Under the pieces are notes generated by a model, which was not told the origin of the DNA, did no database searches, and saw only the letters and a list, made by a program, of their open reading frames with translations. A stretch of 64,000 bases of DNA from Symbiodinium natans (lineage: Eukaryota; Sar; Dinophyceae; Suessiales; Symbiodiniaceae): contig CAJNDS010002294.1 in assembly GCA_905221605.1 (NCBI GenBank), forward strand, positions 157,501 through 221,500, read 5' to 3'. Positions 20,710 to 32,500 of this stretch are shown here, piece after piece; position 1 is the stretch's first letter; every line of letters starts with the position of its first letter. The translations under genes were made by a program, and so were the position numbers.

Positions 20710-23700
20710 ATGTTGTAGTTCAGCCATTGCCTCAGGACCGCCAGGGAAGTGTGCGCGACGGTGCGCGTGACAGGCTCGACACTTTGCACCAAGAATGTGC
20801 TTGTTCAGATGAAACACGTGCGCAACCTGATTTCTCGACAAGGCGTTCCTCCAAGACGGATGCAAGGGAGGCGGCCCCTCAGACGGTCAGAGACTAGAAG
20901 AAAATTTCACCTCAGGAACCATGGCTGAGAGCGCCCTCTGAATCTCCAGAATGGCTCGGAACGAGTGGGAAGACTCCTGACAGATGTGCCAAGTCACGAA
21001 AGTTAGCGGAGCCCGTCCTTCGTTCTATCGAATTCAGTAGTGGTTCAGGACGGCCATGCAACACCGCTGGCGCCATGTAATGGTGCAAGTCGCAGCGTGA
21101 GCGGCCGCGGACGGAACACACCACACGCGAAAACATAGCGTGGGTCGCGGGGACGCGGCGACCGCACGAAGACGCAGATTTGCGTATAAACACGAATGTG
21201 CTGAAAACACGGACACACCAACAGAGCTTGTGGACTCCCGCACATGTGGACATGCTAACGCGCGGGCACCGAACCGGTGGATGTGTGATGATGTGTGCAC
21301 GTGGAACGAACAGAGACGCCCAAACACAACGACGCGACTTCGCGGATGTCAATGCTTGCCTCGAAGAGCGTCATCCGATCATCTCCGACTTCATAACAAG
21401 TTGTCAATGCCCCAACTCCCCGAACCCCTCACAGATCCGGAGATCTCCTCAACAATGTCAGTGAGTTTTGCCCTGACACGCAAACAAGCATTCTTCATAT
21501 GTACATCTTTTCTTCCAAGTCAGGGATTGCTGGCTTGCTGCTTCGGGCAGCAGTGATGTGAGATGATGCGAAGGCGTTGAGTCGGCGGCGAAGAGATGGA
21601 AGTGATGGAAGACAAGAAGGTCCACGCTTTGGAGGCCTTGTCCTTTGTTTTGAAGGAAGCGGCCTGGAAGACAGGAGGCCGTGAAAGCCGTGGCAATCAC
21701 CATCGCCGTGATTTGGAGAGGATCCGAGCAACGTCGAGCAACTGCAACCCAACGAGAGGGTTTGCGACCATTTGCATTCGTCGCGTGGTGGTCAGGAGAA
21801 GACCTGCAGACTCCGTGGACAACCTGAGCGGAACAAGGCTTTCGTCAATAGACATGTGACATGTGCATTCCAGAGGGGCTGCTTGGCGCGTCTTGGCACA
21901 GGTTTGTCGAGCGCAGCAGGCCATCGCAGCACTGCAGCATGGCAGGCGTGTGCCACGTTCTGTGGCTGGTCCAGGTCGCGACACAGAGAAAGAGGCAACG
22001 GCGACAATCCGGGCCAGCCTGTGTCGCTTGCGGACTTGGAGGCCACATGAGCACATCAGCTGACATCAGGGTCTGCATTGGGCTCGATCTGCCCGAGGCT
22101 GCACTTTCTCTTCTGAGCAGCAAGGGGATGAGGACGAATGCAGGCTCGTCCGTTGAAGCCTGCGAGCAGGTTCCGAGAGTATTCGTTGCAGAAATGTAGC
22201 AAGGTCCACGCTCCAAGGCTGTTGGGGGCATCTGGAAGGACGTGTTGGAAGACTTTTGAGCACACGACCGTGCCACAGCTGTTGAGAAGACGTGGCAGGA
22301 TCCTCCGGTTGCAGCAAACGCTCCACCTTCGGAAGGGCTCCTCCCAAAGGCCCTCAGCTCTTTCACGGCTTAGATTTCCAAGCACTTGCCAAGCACTTGC
22401 CAAGCAATTGCCAAGCACAAGTTGCAGCAGCGTGCTGGCACCTGCTGGAGGCTCGCCCGCCCAAGCCAGTTCCGAAGCCTTCGTCGCGACCGCCACTGAG
22501 ACCCTGAGCAGGCTCATGCATGAGATCTTTCGGACGGTTTTGCAATGTTCTATGTTGTGCCATGCTTTGCAAGTCTGCATGACCATTCCTGCGTCAGGAC
22601 GGGCATGTTCGGCCAGGAAGAGAAGGAGGCCTTATACTCGTTTCAGCACTCTGCTGGATGTCAGTACTCCCTCAGATCCCATTTCGCAGCTCACACCTTC
22701 CAACCCCGAATGCATAGTTTTCTCCTTGAGCATGTTCGCCTTTTTCAGACCCTAACCAGTCCCCAGCCATTCGAAACTAAGCTGCCAAACTAACCACGCA
22801 ACACCGTGGCGGGGTGATCCCAAACATATCGAAAATGTGGAGTGTTAGGTTGGTTTTCTGGTGCTGGAGATCAGGGTGGCGGTTAGTAACGGTTAGTAAG
22901 TGTGTGGGATCATCCCTGCCGATCTCTGAGTCGGAGCTACCTGTTTTGTAGTAGTTTTTGGCAGGAAAGAAAACACGGAAGAGCAAAAAACGAAAGCCGG
23001 AGAACAGACGGCAACAAAGAAAGGCCGGCAAACAAACTCCACCAAGTTCAGGTGCAGACGACCCGAAGGAGTCGAATCAGAGCTTCAAGGTGCTGGAGCA
23101 AGATACCGGAACACCCGGTTGAACGACGGTTCTCTTGAGGACGCCAGTGGAGCAGTGGAGGGGAGGCAGTCAGCGGAGTGAACGCATGTGAAAACAAGAC
23201 ACCCTGGGAGCGGCACCTTTGCTACATCCGCTGCGACATGTCACGAAGCCGAAGCCGATCTGCGTTCGTCATCTGTGCAAAATGTTTGAGACATCTCTTC
23301 GTTCGTTTCACACGATTTTCTTCAGTCTATGCATGTGCACGAGAGCCACTTATTGGCTCGGGGAACCTAGAAGCCGGTCTCCGGCTCGCGCTGTGACCTC
23401 AGAATGTCCTCACGCATTTGGAAAAAGCGGTTTTCACGACTTGTGGTGCAGGTGTCCCAAGCATGCCTTATGAAGAAGATGGCGAGCCGGCAGCTCAGTG
23501 TGGCTACAGGGGTTCTGACAAGATGCGCGCAGTATGGTCAGAGACAGCTGGACAAAGTGCAGCCATCACTGCCAGCAGTGCTGAGGTCTTGGGACCTCAA
23601 CTACAGCCAGCATGTGGAAGGAATGGCTGAGAATAGGCTGCGAGACACACTTCCACACAACTTCAGAGCTGTGTGGCCCACCTCACGGCATGGTGACAGG

Positions 23701-24700
23701 CCTGGACACAAAAAGTTTGATGCATACCGGCTACCGAAGTGGGTGCCGCGACCAAGAGTTTCTCTGTTGTGGTTCGGTATGCGTTATGTTCTGTGAACTC
23801 AGGTGAAGCATCCTCTCTCACATCCATTCAGCGGTATCACCATTGGCGTGCCCTTCCCAGATGCGCCAAGGCAGTCAGAGTTTCGCCTTTCAGCATGCTT
23901 TCTGTGATTCTGCTAAGGCTGATGCCTACGCCTACGCCTGCCTTAACGGCACGTGCGGGTCCTCGGGTGAGTGTGCAGTATTGTTCCTAGCTGCAGATAG
24001 TAGCATAGGACACGCACCCCTGGCATTCGAAACCGTGTGTCAAATGGTTCCGGAAGTTTGCGCCATTTTGGGCCGGTAAGACGGTTAGCAATACAATACG
24101 TTCACTCTCGATACTATGAACCCGAATGGGCAGGGGGCTGTACCACAAGCCTTTGCACTTGTCGACAACCAGCAAGCATGGCTAGTCAAGATGAAGCCAT
24201 CCAGGTTGGATGGTTTGACAAACTTCCTTGGCTGGGGCCCAGCCCACATTGCCACCAGGTTGCAAAGAGCTTGTTGCCTGTTGCCTGTTAAAGACTCCTT
24301 CATGCTGTGCTGCCCCAGTTCCGAGGCATGCATGTATGGAAACATGGACATGCTGAAGGCTTCTGCTTCTGCTGAGTTGTAAGCCATTGTCCTGGTTGGA
24401 TGCTGGCACGCGCAGGCCTGCACCGAACAGGAACTCAGTGCTCAAACGTTCAACGGCGAGACGTGCCTGGGAAGCAAGGGCGTTTTTTTTGTTGTCATGT
24501 TTGCCACCCATATTTGCCACCTGTTTAACCGGACACACACACATACTATGGTGTGACTGCGTGTGAGATCAAAGTTCTCGCAAGTCTCAGGCCTGCGTGG
24601 TATGCAGTCCGGTACGGAACATCTTGGTGCAGAGCTGAAGAGCTGCGACAGAAGCAACCGGCTGGCAGCACGATTGCAATGCTTCACGCAATGTGAGGTG
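20710..24700. other. Long stretch without a recognised gene
   Basis: Several + strand open frames lie here (22138-22755, 205 codons; 23404-23796, 130 codons; 24116-24382), none with a known motif. A CAAGCACTTGC repeat lies at 22378-22420. Individual exons may be hidden, but I cannot support them. Confidence 0.4.
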
Positions 24701-24707
24701 TTTGCAG

Positions 24708-24771
24708 TGGCTCGTGGAGCATGGTGCAGATACAACGACCCCTGACCTGAATGGCTACACACCGCAGCAGC
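24708..24771 (+). CDS. Single ankyrin-repeat exon
   Basis: After a TTTGCAG acceptor the frame reads WLVEHGADTTTPDLNGYTPQ, the second helix plus beta-turn of an ankyrin repeat (V--LL--GAD-----D-NG-TP). Ankyrin repeats bind proteins and are very common in dinoflagellates. No neighbouring repeat was found in the right place, so this is either one exon of a widely split gene or a remnant. Confidence 0.45.
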
Positions 24772-26040
24772 CACCTGGCGAGTTGTTCCCAGCGCATCTT
24801 TCGTGACTGGGTGTCTGTCTCGTGTCTTGGTCCATGATGTTAAGGTTAATCCACGTCAACAACCGCAATGATGGGGTGGAAATGGAATGGCTCGAGGCCA
24901 TTAATTCTGCACCTTCGGTGTGGGCTTCCTTTGGATTGCTAGATCTTGACTCAGCTGTTCTCCTTGTCCGGGTCTCCCGTGCTCCTCGCCAGAGTCTACC
25001 GGGCCGGCTCTTTTTTTCTTTTTAAACCTTTTTCCGCCAAAGACTCCCAAAACTTTGCCCCCCTGCCTCTTCCAGACATTTCCAGAGAGACAGCTATTGC
25101 CCACTCCCGGAGAGTCCAGTGCCTCCATGTGGCGTCCCAGAGGATCAGGACTGCTGAGTCTAGGTATGGGGCCCCTCCAGCGTCCAGAGCAGGCGATGTC
25201 TTAGTAAGTCTCAACAGGATGAAATATAGCTTGGTAGTTTTGGCACTCCTCCGACCACCGTCAGCCCAACGTCTGTTTTGGCGGTACCGAGTGGCCGATT
25301 TATCACTGCAGTTAGCAAAGCCGGTCTCCAAACCCTTCGTTTGCCGGAGAGCACAGGGAGAAGCAGCGATCGGAGGACAAAAGCGTTTCCTCTTTCGGTG
25401 AGTCCAGAAATCGTGTAGCTGCTCCCAGCCTGCACTTGACATCGAGGCTGCTATCAAGGGCGAGCTCACAGAGAAGAAAAATCAGCAAGCACAGGTGCCT
25501 TCGGGGAAGCCTTCCATGGAAGCGCGTAAAGAGTCCCGAAAGTTTCAAAATGAGCCGAGTCTCGCCTTGCAATGCAGGAGTACAAACTGAAGAAGTGGCG
25601 CTTTGAGGGCTCCGATCCCGGAGCAGCATTCAGAGGCGCCAAGAGCAAAGCAAAGCAAAGCAGACCGGTGGTCAGGCTTGGACTCCTACGCGGAGGACTG
25701 GCTAGACAAGAACAAAGCAAAGCAGCGGAAGCACATGCTTCTCTCGAGCAGGAAGTTTCTTTGATTGTTGCTATTTTCTTGGGACTCTTAAGCACGTGCT
25801 CCTTCCCTCCTGTTCGTCTGTCGTCTGAGGTACAAAACTGGTGATTTTCCCGACCCGTATCCTCTGCCGACGGCGGAGGCAGCGAATGCAGCGAGCGACG
25901 TGCGCTGTAGCTCTACAGATCTCTACGGCAGGATGCACGTTCCATCGAATGCACACCCCTGCAGGAACTTTGGGCGAAGATGGACCTGCCGGCTGCCTGG
26001 CATTCTGTCCGATTGATTCCCCTGCGCCTGCGTCGCGTAG
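24772..26040. other. Unassigned region upstream of the transacylase gene
   Basis: Both strands carry open frames over 24946-25469, with no recognisable domain. The promoter and the 5' exon with the start codon and targeting peptide of the transacylase should lie here or just downstream, for example the frame beginning LPTAEAANAASDV at about 25861. I cannot place them. Confidence 0.4.
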
Positions 26041-29000
26041 ACTGGGCAGAGGCCTCGCTCAACGATTCCGCGTCCGCCCGCCAAAAGCAAGCCGCCCCTG
26101 CCGGTGGCAATGCTTTTTCCCGGACAGGCGCTCCGGGTCCTCAGTGGTCCTCAGGTTTGGCCAACCATTGCAGATGCTCGCACTCACGTTGCTCATGCAG
26201 GGCTCGCAGTATGTGGGCATGCTCAAGTCCTGCCTGGACATCCCAGCAGTGGAGAAGATGCCGTGCCCCAAGAGTTTCAAAGCTTTTTGTGGGTGCTACA
26301 TGACAGGATGAAGACTTGGATGTACTTGGTATCAGTATGTCGCAGAGCCTGCTGGAAGCTGGCCGAGGCTGGAGAAGGCAGAGAGCGTTCTCGGCTGGAG
26401 CGTCAAGAAGCTGTGTCTGGATGGACCCCAGGTGGCTTTAGACAGCTTCAGCTTCGCAAGCACTTTCTCACGTACTTGTCGCAAGCCTCCGTTCATGTGG
26501 CACCGGCGGTTTGGGAATCTTGTCGCGGCGTGGCAGGAACAGATGGAGCAGACCAAGTATTGCCAGCCCATCATGCTGCTTCCTCATTCTACATATTCTA
26601 CTACGTTCAGGCATTCGAACTGAGTTCTTGCCGTGGTCGTGAGGTTCATTGCAGGACTCGCCGGCATCGAGCTTATGAAGCAGACGCCTGCGCCTGGGAG
26701 ACCCCAAGCGGCGGTCACACTGAGTAGTCAATGAGGGTGTTGATCTCGGCTCACCACGACTCAGGAAACGAGAGATGGTGGACCGAGTACAGGACGGAGA
26801 AATCTGCCTTCTTCCAGAAGAATTTGGTTTTTGTGCTCCTTTTTTGCGACTTTCTAGGCTGTGGCTGGCTTGAGTCTTGGCGAGTACACCGCCCTTTGTG
26901 CCTTGCTCAATGCAAGCTCGCGCGGTTGAGGCCAGGCATGTCTTTCCTTTCCTTCCGATTCCGAGGTGCCGCCGGCGTGCTGGAGTTCGAAGATGGCTCG
27001 AAGCTCGGAATGGCTCCTGAGCAGTTGGGACTTTTTTTGGCGATTGCCCTTCGGCATCCGGCACGAGTATTCGCCGTTTTCTTTTTTTACATGTACTCAC
27101 ATGTAACTACATGTACTCACATGTACTCACCTACTCAACTGCAGTGTTGCCATGTGCTGCGATCTGCTGAGATGCGGCCCTGAGGCTTGGAGCTGGTGAG
27201 GTTGCGTGCGGAGGCCATGCAGAAAGCCACCGAGCTGGTACCGCCTTGCCCTTGCGTGTTGCCCATCCGGCACTCCGATGTGATGCACCAGTGCGAGACC
27301 TGCCACCACCCTACTGCCTAGGCAAGCCATGTGTTCAGTGGCTGGCCTGGACAGAACCACCGTCGACCGCCTGTGTCAGAGCCTCGAATCAGTCCCGAGC
27401 CACTTCCCACTTGCAGTGCGCAACTATTATGGGCTGGGCTCTGCACCCCCTCCCCTCCCTTGTGACAAGGCAGGTACAAGCATGCACATGATTTGGCTAG
27501 AAGGGACAAAGGTTTGTAGCGGGGCGAGCTGCCTCTCTTAACTGCTCTTTATTTGAGCAGTGCCCTGACCAAGGCAAAGAGGCCAAGGAGCTGGACACGA
27601 GCTCGCCCTCGCCTGTATGCCGCGATCCAAGCCCCCATGGCCAGTCAAGAAAGTCAGTTGCCCTTCAAAAGCCTCAAAATGCTTCAAAAAGCCTCAAAAA
27701 GACTCCGAAAGACTCCAAAAGACTCTAGATATGTCAAGGCTCAAGTGTTGCGCAGGTCAGGTTGCCAACGTTCTGTTTCCGGCTGGCTTCACCTGTGGTG
27801 GCACAAAGCCTGCCATTGAAAAGCTATGCGAATTGGCGATGAAGGCACCTGGTCATGTCATGGTCATATTGAGTCATACGTACATGTGTCAAGTGAGAGA
27901 CAAAAATTGTAGCCACTGCAGAGCATATGTAGTCGTTGCCACCTCCACCTTTTGCTGGGCACCAGGCACGAGCTTTGCAGGCTCGTGCGGTCAAGGCCTG
28001 CGACATGTCAATGACGTATCGGCGTGAAGCTTTTGTTTTCCAGCTTTGATTTGCCAGACTGGCGGTGGGTTCCACACGCCTCTTATGGCGCCAGCTCAGG
28101 AGGACTACGGGTCTGCTTGCCACCTGCTGTCAAGACTTGTCCACCTCAGCTGCCTTTGCTGACAGCAGTCCATGCTCGCCTAAATCAGAAATCCCTGCCA
28201 CAATGTGAACATACACCATCATGCACTTCTGTAGGCAGGTTTATGTAGGTTGTTGCGACGTCACGTACCGTCAAGCTACAGCGTTCTTTCGACTTAGAAG
28301 ACGCAGGCTGTTTCCGGTCCGTCTTGCTATCCGCCGGACTCTCAAGATCCGCCAGGAGCTGTCGAAGGCGATCGATGCAACGCTCCCCAAGATGAAGGCT
28401 CCGAGGCCGCCACTACTGTCAACGAACCCTTTATAAGCAAGAAGTTCTCGTTGGATGTGCTGGCAGGTGCTCCGTGTACTTCAACCTGACCGGCAAAAAA
28501 ATGCCACCAGGCAAGGCTGGCTAGCGGATCGTGGTTCGAGACGCGAAACCTTAGGTGTACAAGATTTCACAACTCTGGAAGGAAAGACGCAGGCATGTCA
28601 CAGGCGTGTCACAGGTTTATGTTTTTCGCCTTCGGATCGATGAGGATGTATGACTCGTAGATGCAGGGTTCCTGAGCTACTGCCCTCGGTAGCGGACAAG
28701 CCGTCGCAGTGGCAGCACCATGGGCCCGTGGCAAACAACAACTGTTGTGATTAAACATGGATGCAGCTCTGGAATCTTATCTGAAAACTCTTGCTTGCAG
28801 TCGAGTCTAGATGAAAGGCCTGCGAGATAATGTCGGTCTGAGAGGAACGAAGCCATCGGAGTTCGTTGACTACATGAAGAAGTCTGGTGCCCAGCTGCAG
28901 AATCCGCAGTCCATGATATCCTCTCAGACAGTTGGTTTGGCACAGCAGACTTTTGCAGCAGGATCCAGAAAGATGTGTGAGCTTTAAGCCAACAGAGACA

Positions 29001-30193
29001 ATGTGAGTTTGGGGTTGACGACCGCATACGACAGTTCGCAAGGCATGCGTATGCTGCTGCTGCAATCGCTTCTTGTGCTTCTTTTGCATCTGCCTTCCCA
29101 GGCAGCTCACAGGTGAAGTCCTCTGGGAGCAGACGGTGAAGCAGATGGTGTTCGACGGGGCCGACGCCTGAGCGATCCTGAGAAGTCATATGCCCGCTAT
29201 TTTGAAACCTGCCCTTGCATGCCCTTGCCTTGCTGGACTGCGGCGGGTTCTTGCGCGTGTGGTCTTCTGCTCAGGTTCAGTTTTTGTTGTTTAATTGTTT
29301 TTTTTGCGGGGGAAAGAGGGTGCACATTTCAGGTTTTTGGAGGTTTGGGAATGAGGGGTGGATCCATGCACTTCCAGGGCTTCAGCTACCCCCAGAAACC
29401 CCCAGAAACCCCAAAAAGAGTGCAACCCCAGCCCGCAGCAGCGCAACCCAAGAGACCCAAGGGAAGTGCATCCCAGAGACCCAAAGCACGCATCCCAAAA
29501 GACCAGCAGTGCGAGTCCAAAGCGGTGCACCGAAAAAAGAGGCCGGAAAGGACCCCAAACCCAGACCCTTCGCCAAACCCGAAGCAGTGCACTTGAAAAG
29601 CCCGAGTCAAGTCTGAAGCCCAGAACCTGGAAGACCCAAGGCGCAGCCCAAACATCCAAAAGCGGTGCACTGCAACAGGTCTGAAGCAGTGCAACACGAA
29701 AACCCAAAACAGGACGAACACCAACTTTCTCATAAAGACCGAAACCCTACACACCAAACCTTAAACCCGGGTTTGCCAGACCCCGAAAATACAATCTATA
29801 GATTCCCCCCCACGACAACGACATAACTCTCAGGAAGTGTTGAAAACCCCCACGTCCGCCGATGTTTTCTGCATGTCGTTGCTTGTGTACCTGCATGCCG
29901 TACCATGCGCGGGAACGCTCCGCTCACCTAACTGTTTGCTTCTGATTGTCTTGAATTCGTTTCTGCTGCGTAGGTGAAGGACTTCTACGAGGTGGGCCCG
30001 CTGAAGCAGTTGAAGGCCATGATCAAGAGGACGCTTGGAGTTTATGTACGCAGAACACGCCTGTCACAAAGCGATCTAGGGTCCGCTCTCAGGTCACATG
30101 TCCTTTGCCTTGAATTTCCAGTTCCAGTCGACTGGTTTTTGGTGCAGGATTGACCAGGACGCTTTCAAGCGAACCGAGAACATTCCCGTCTGA
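26041..30193 (+). CDS. fabD: Malonyl-CoA:ACP transacylase, about 18 exons (5' end open)
   Basis: Transfers malonyl from CoA to acyl carrier protein for type II (plastid) fatty acid synthesis. Exons in order: 26041-26127 (AMLFPGQ), 26201-26259 (GSQYVGML), 26368-26431 (VLGWSVKKLCLDGPQ), 26537-26574 (QTKYCQPIM), 26644-26710 (FIAGLAGIELM), 26858-26900 (AVAGLSLGEYTALC, catalytic Ser), about 26966-27003 (GVLEFEDGSK), 27193-27237 (LVRLRAEAMQKATEL), about 27322-27379 (CSVAGLDRTTVDRLCQ), about 27746-27844 (ANVLFPAGFTCGGTK), 27966-27995 (ARALQARAVK), 28058-28099 (TGGGFHTPLMAPAQ, catalytic His), 28356-28405, 28467-28510 (CSVYFNLTGKKMPP), 28845-28881 (KPSEFVDYMKK), 29102-29165 (QLTGEVLWEQTVKQM), about 29980-30029 (DFYEVGPLKQLKAMIK), 30148-30193 (IDQDAFKRTENIPV, stop TGA). 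Donors are mostly GC, some GT or GA; all clear acceptors are AG. Start codon and any transit peptide are not located. Confidence 0.94.
27088..27132. repeat. Intronic ACATGTACTC repeat
   Basis: Four copies of ACATGTA(A)CT(C)AC in a transacylase intron. Each contains the palindrome ACATGT. Confidence 0.8.
27660..27727. repeat. Intronic CTTCAAAAAGCCTC / GACTCCAAAA repeat
   Basis: A run of about 11-bp units (GCCTCAAAA, GACTCCGAAA, GACTCCAAAA) just before the exon that starts near 27746 in the transacylase gene. Confidence 0.75.
29380..29770. repeat. AC-rich, T-poor island inside the last large intron
   Basis: Repeated CCCAGAAACC, AACCCAAGAGACCC and AAAGCGGTGCAC words, ending in AAACCCTACACACCAAACC. 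Long open frames on both strands result from the biased composition. It lies in the roughly 0.8-kb transacylase intron between 29166 and 29979 and is best read as a decayed telomere-like or simple repeat. Confidence 0.65.
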
Positions 30194-30753
30194 GAAGACG
30201 GCGCCGGCTTTCTTCCCGCAGTAGAACCATGGCCATGCAGCCACGAAGAACTCGCACGGTCGTTCGAGCAGCTGGCAATGTACAATCAAAGTCATGCATA
30301 CCATATACCTTTTGTGGGGTCGATTCAATAGCCACTTGCACACGGTTGGAAAGTCCCTGCACTACTTTGGAGCGTGTGCACATCAGGCTGAGGCTGCGAT
30401 AGAAGAAAAGGATTGCACGCCAAGAGCTGTTTTTCGGCAAGCTTCTGGTGCATCTCAAGCACGAGAGCGCGACAACTTCCTGCAAGTGCTTTCTGCCCGG
30501 TGGGTCACGTTGAAAGAGGGCAAGCGATCCAGACGGGATCGCTGTGGCAGAACGCCAATCCAACACACAGGATACTGCACACCAACACACCAATGGCACA
30601 TGTTCGGCTCAAGGAGTCTTGAGTCAATACGGCTGATGCAATCCAGTATAGCTACCAGTGCACAGACGCGGGAGAAGAGGTAAAGAGCCAGCGCTCTCCC
30701 AAAGTCGGTGTCGCAGTGTCAGTATTCATCTTAGTCTGATCCAACCACGGGCC
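30194..30753. other. Intergenic spacer
   Basis: Separates the transacylase stop from the next gene on the same strand by 560 bp. Open frames on either strand carry no known motif. A weak spliced-leader-like word, TTCGGCTCAAG, lies at 30604-30614. Confidence 0.45.
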
Positions 30754-31728
30754 ATGACGGCTGCGCTGGAGACTCCTATTCTCCGGCCAGCTCCGATAAG
30801 CAAAGCCCGGCATTGCTCGGTGCCCTTGGGGGCATTCTCGGGGGCTCCTCTAAGAGTGCCCCAGGGCTCGTCCTTTCCGAGCGTTTGCCTCGGCCTGCGC
30901 AGCGAGCGCAGGGAGCGCAGGCCCCAGACTTCGCCGGCTTCCCCACTCCTTTCGAGACTTTCGAGACTTTCGATGCCTGCCGTGTTGGCCGGTTCGTTCA
31001 GCGCTCTGAAAAAGCGACGTGGAGCTGCTCGCAGAAGTTTCTTTGGGTGGACAGCAGGCAAGGAAGCTGATGAAGAAGCGAAGCACTGGTGGCGCCAGCA
31101 TCCACGAGCTTCCGACATTCTTATTGGGTGGATACAGCACCCGCAGCTTACCCAAGGAAACAAGATTGACTTGGAGGTGGAGTTTACCACCAGTAGCAGA
31201 GGGCGGTGGCGGTCCAGAGGCCTGGGATTCAAAGGTCCCTTCGAGGCCAAAGTTGCCAGATCAGGAGAAGCTTCGTATCTCATCCTCGAAGACAGCGCCA
31301 CGGTCCTCCGAGGCAGACTGGAGGCTTTGAGCATCCAAGGCTCGGTGACCCATGAGAACACCCCAGATGGGAGTTTTGTCCTTCAAGCCCTTCCTGAGTG
31401 TTACCACGAGTGGTGGTCGCACGTGAAGGGCGAGCTCCCCTCGGATGGCTCAAATCCAGGCATCCTCGTCTTCAGCGAAGATGGCTCCATCGAGAGTGGT
31501 GACTCTACTGAGGATCTCTGTGGTCTTGCCAAGTTTTTCACTCGAGCTTTCTGTCAGCTGAGAGTCAGTAGGCGTGGTAGGGTTTCAGCCTTGCAGGATT
31601 CCGCAGATATGCCTGACATCACCTCGCCCGCAGATCTGCGCAAGTTCTTGCTGCGACGTTTGACGCAACAGGCTGGCTCACAGAGGCTCCTTGGGAGATG
31701 TCTTCAAAGCATTTTCAAGCCAGTTTAA
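30754..31728 (+). CDS. Intronless gene of unknown function, about 324 residues
   Basis: I chose the ATG at 30754 (MTAALETPILRPAP) over the in-frame ATG at 30658, because the upstream 32 codons are Arg/Cys-rich and look like leader sequence. The first 90 residues are Ser/Arg/Pro-rich and hydroxylated, as in organelle-targeting regions. The rest (from about FFGWTAGKEADEEAKHWWRQ) is a balanced globular sequence with LEVEFTTSSRGRWRSRGLGF, SYLILEDSATVLRGRLEAL and a C-terminal basic helix ending in SIFKPV. I do not recognise the family. An uninterrupted frame of this length with non-repetitive composition is unlikely by chance. Like the glycerol-3-phosphate dehydrogenase, it lacks introns. Confidence 0.62.
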   Translation: MTAALETPILRPAPISKARHCSVPLGAFSGAPLRVPQGSSFPSVCLGLRSERRERRPQTSPASPLLSRLSRLSMPAVLAGSFSALKKRRGAARRSFFGWTAGKEADEEAKHWWRQHPRASDILIGWIQHPQLTQGNKIDLEVEFTTSSRGRWRSRGLGFKGPFEAKVARSGEASYLILEDSATVLRGRLEALSIQGSVTHENTPDGSFVLQALPECYHEWWSHVKGELPSDGSNPGILVFSEDGSIESGDSTEDLCGLAKFFTRAFCQLRVSRRGRVSALQDSADMPDITSPADLRKFLLRRLTQQAGSQRLLGRCLQSIFKPV

Positions 31729-32500
31729 GTTCTGGCCGTTCGGCATGTTCTGGCGGCGAGTATGCGCTGCTTTTGATTCAACCTTGCAGATCTTGGCAGG
31801 AATTCGTCCCAGAGCCAGTCCAAGGGGAGCAAGCGCAAGGAGATACTGCAGAGATTCTCTTTTCGCCCGGACGAAGTCAAGACATACCTGGCTTCTGGGA
31901 TGAGAACACTTGGGTTAAGGGATGCATTAAGAAGGGAAGTGCGAAAAGTATTGTTACTCCTTGCAGAATGAATGGGCTTCTGCCATTGATCTTCAAGCGG
32001 CAGGGCCGCATGCTCAATGCAACAGGTTTCCAAACTGGTCCCATACAACCATTAGGGCAAAGCGCCACGTTCTGGGTGAGGAAAGGCGACGTGAACACAC
32101 AAGAACAATGCTACGTTGTTGTGCATCAAGCAGCCTGGTACTCACAGGACAGAGCGGTAAATGCAAGCTGTTGAGTACCTTCAGCTGCTCAGGATCGCTA
32201 CGTTATTTGCCAAACGGCTGCGAAAGAGATGCTTTCGGTCGCAATATGCGATCATTACAATCGCGCCAAGGAGCGATTTCCTCATACTTCTTCCCTTTTC
32301 GGCCTGCGCTGTGCGTGTGTAAATTGTGGTATAACTACCCTATAGCGAAGCCATCTTTAAGCGAATGCCAAATATTTAAAGAATCCTCAGCTGTGCCCGG
32401 TTGGCTGGGTCTCCTGTTTTGCCTCTGCAAACTCTTTGCTGATCTCTACTGGTAGCAAGTCTCTACTACACTCCAGTGATTCCAGTGCGAAGAGCTTGCA
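31729..32500. other. Unassigned, possible 3' region
   Basis: A + strand frame at 31698-32174 (158 codons) overlaps the end of the preceding gene in another phase. It has no known motif, and I do not call it. Confidence 0.4.

Noticed and set aside
29215-29757. Open frames over 120 codons on both strands
   Set aside because: The sequence is an AC-rich, T-poor repeat island within a transacylase intron. Biased composition removes stop codons.
30604-30614. Spliced-leader relic upstream of the intronless gene at 30754
   Set aside because: TTCGGCTCAAG matches only over GGCTCAAG. The preceding bases do not fit without a gap.
31698-32174. 158-codon + strand frame overlapping the end of the 30754 gene
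   Set aside because: It overlaps a better-supported gene in another phase and has no motif.
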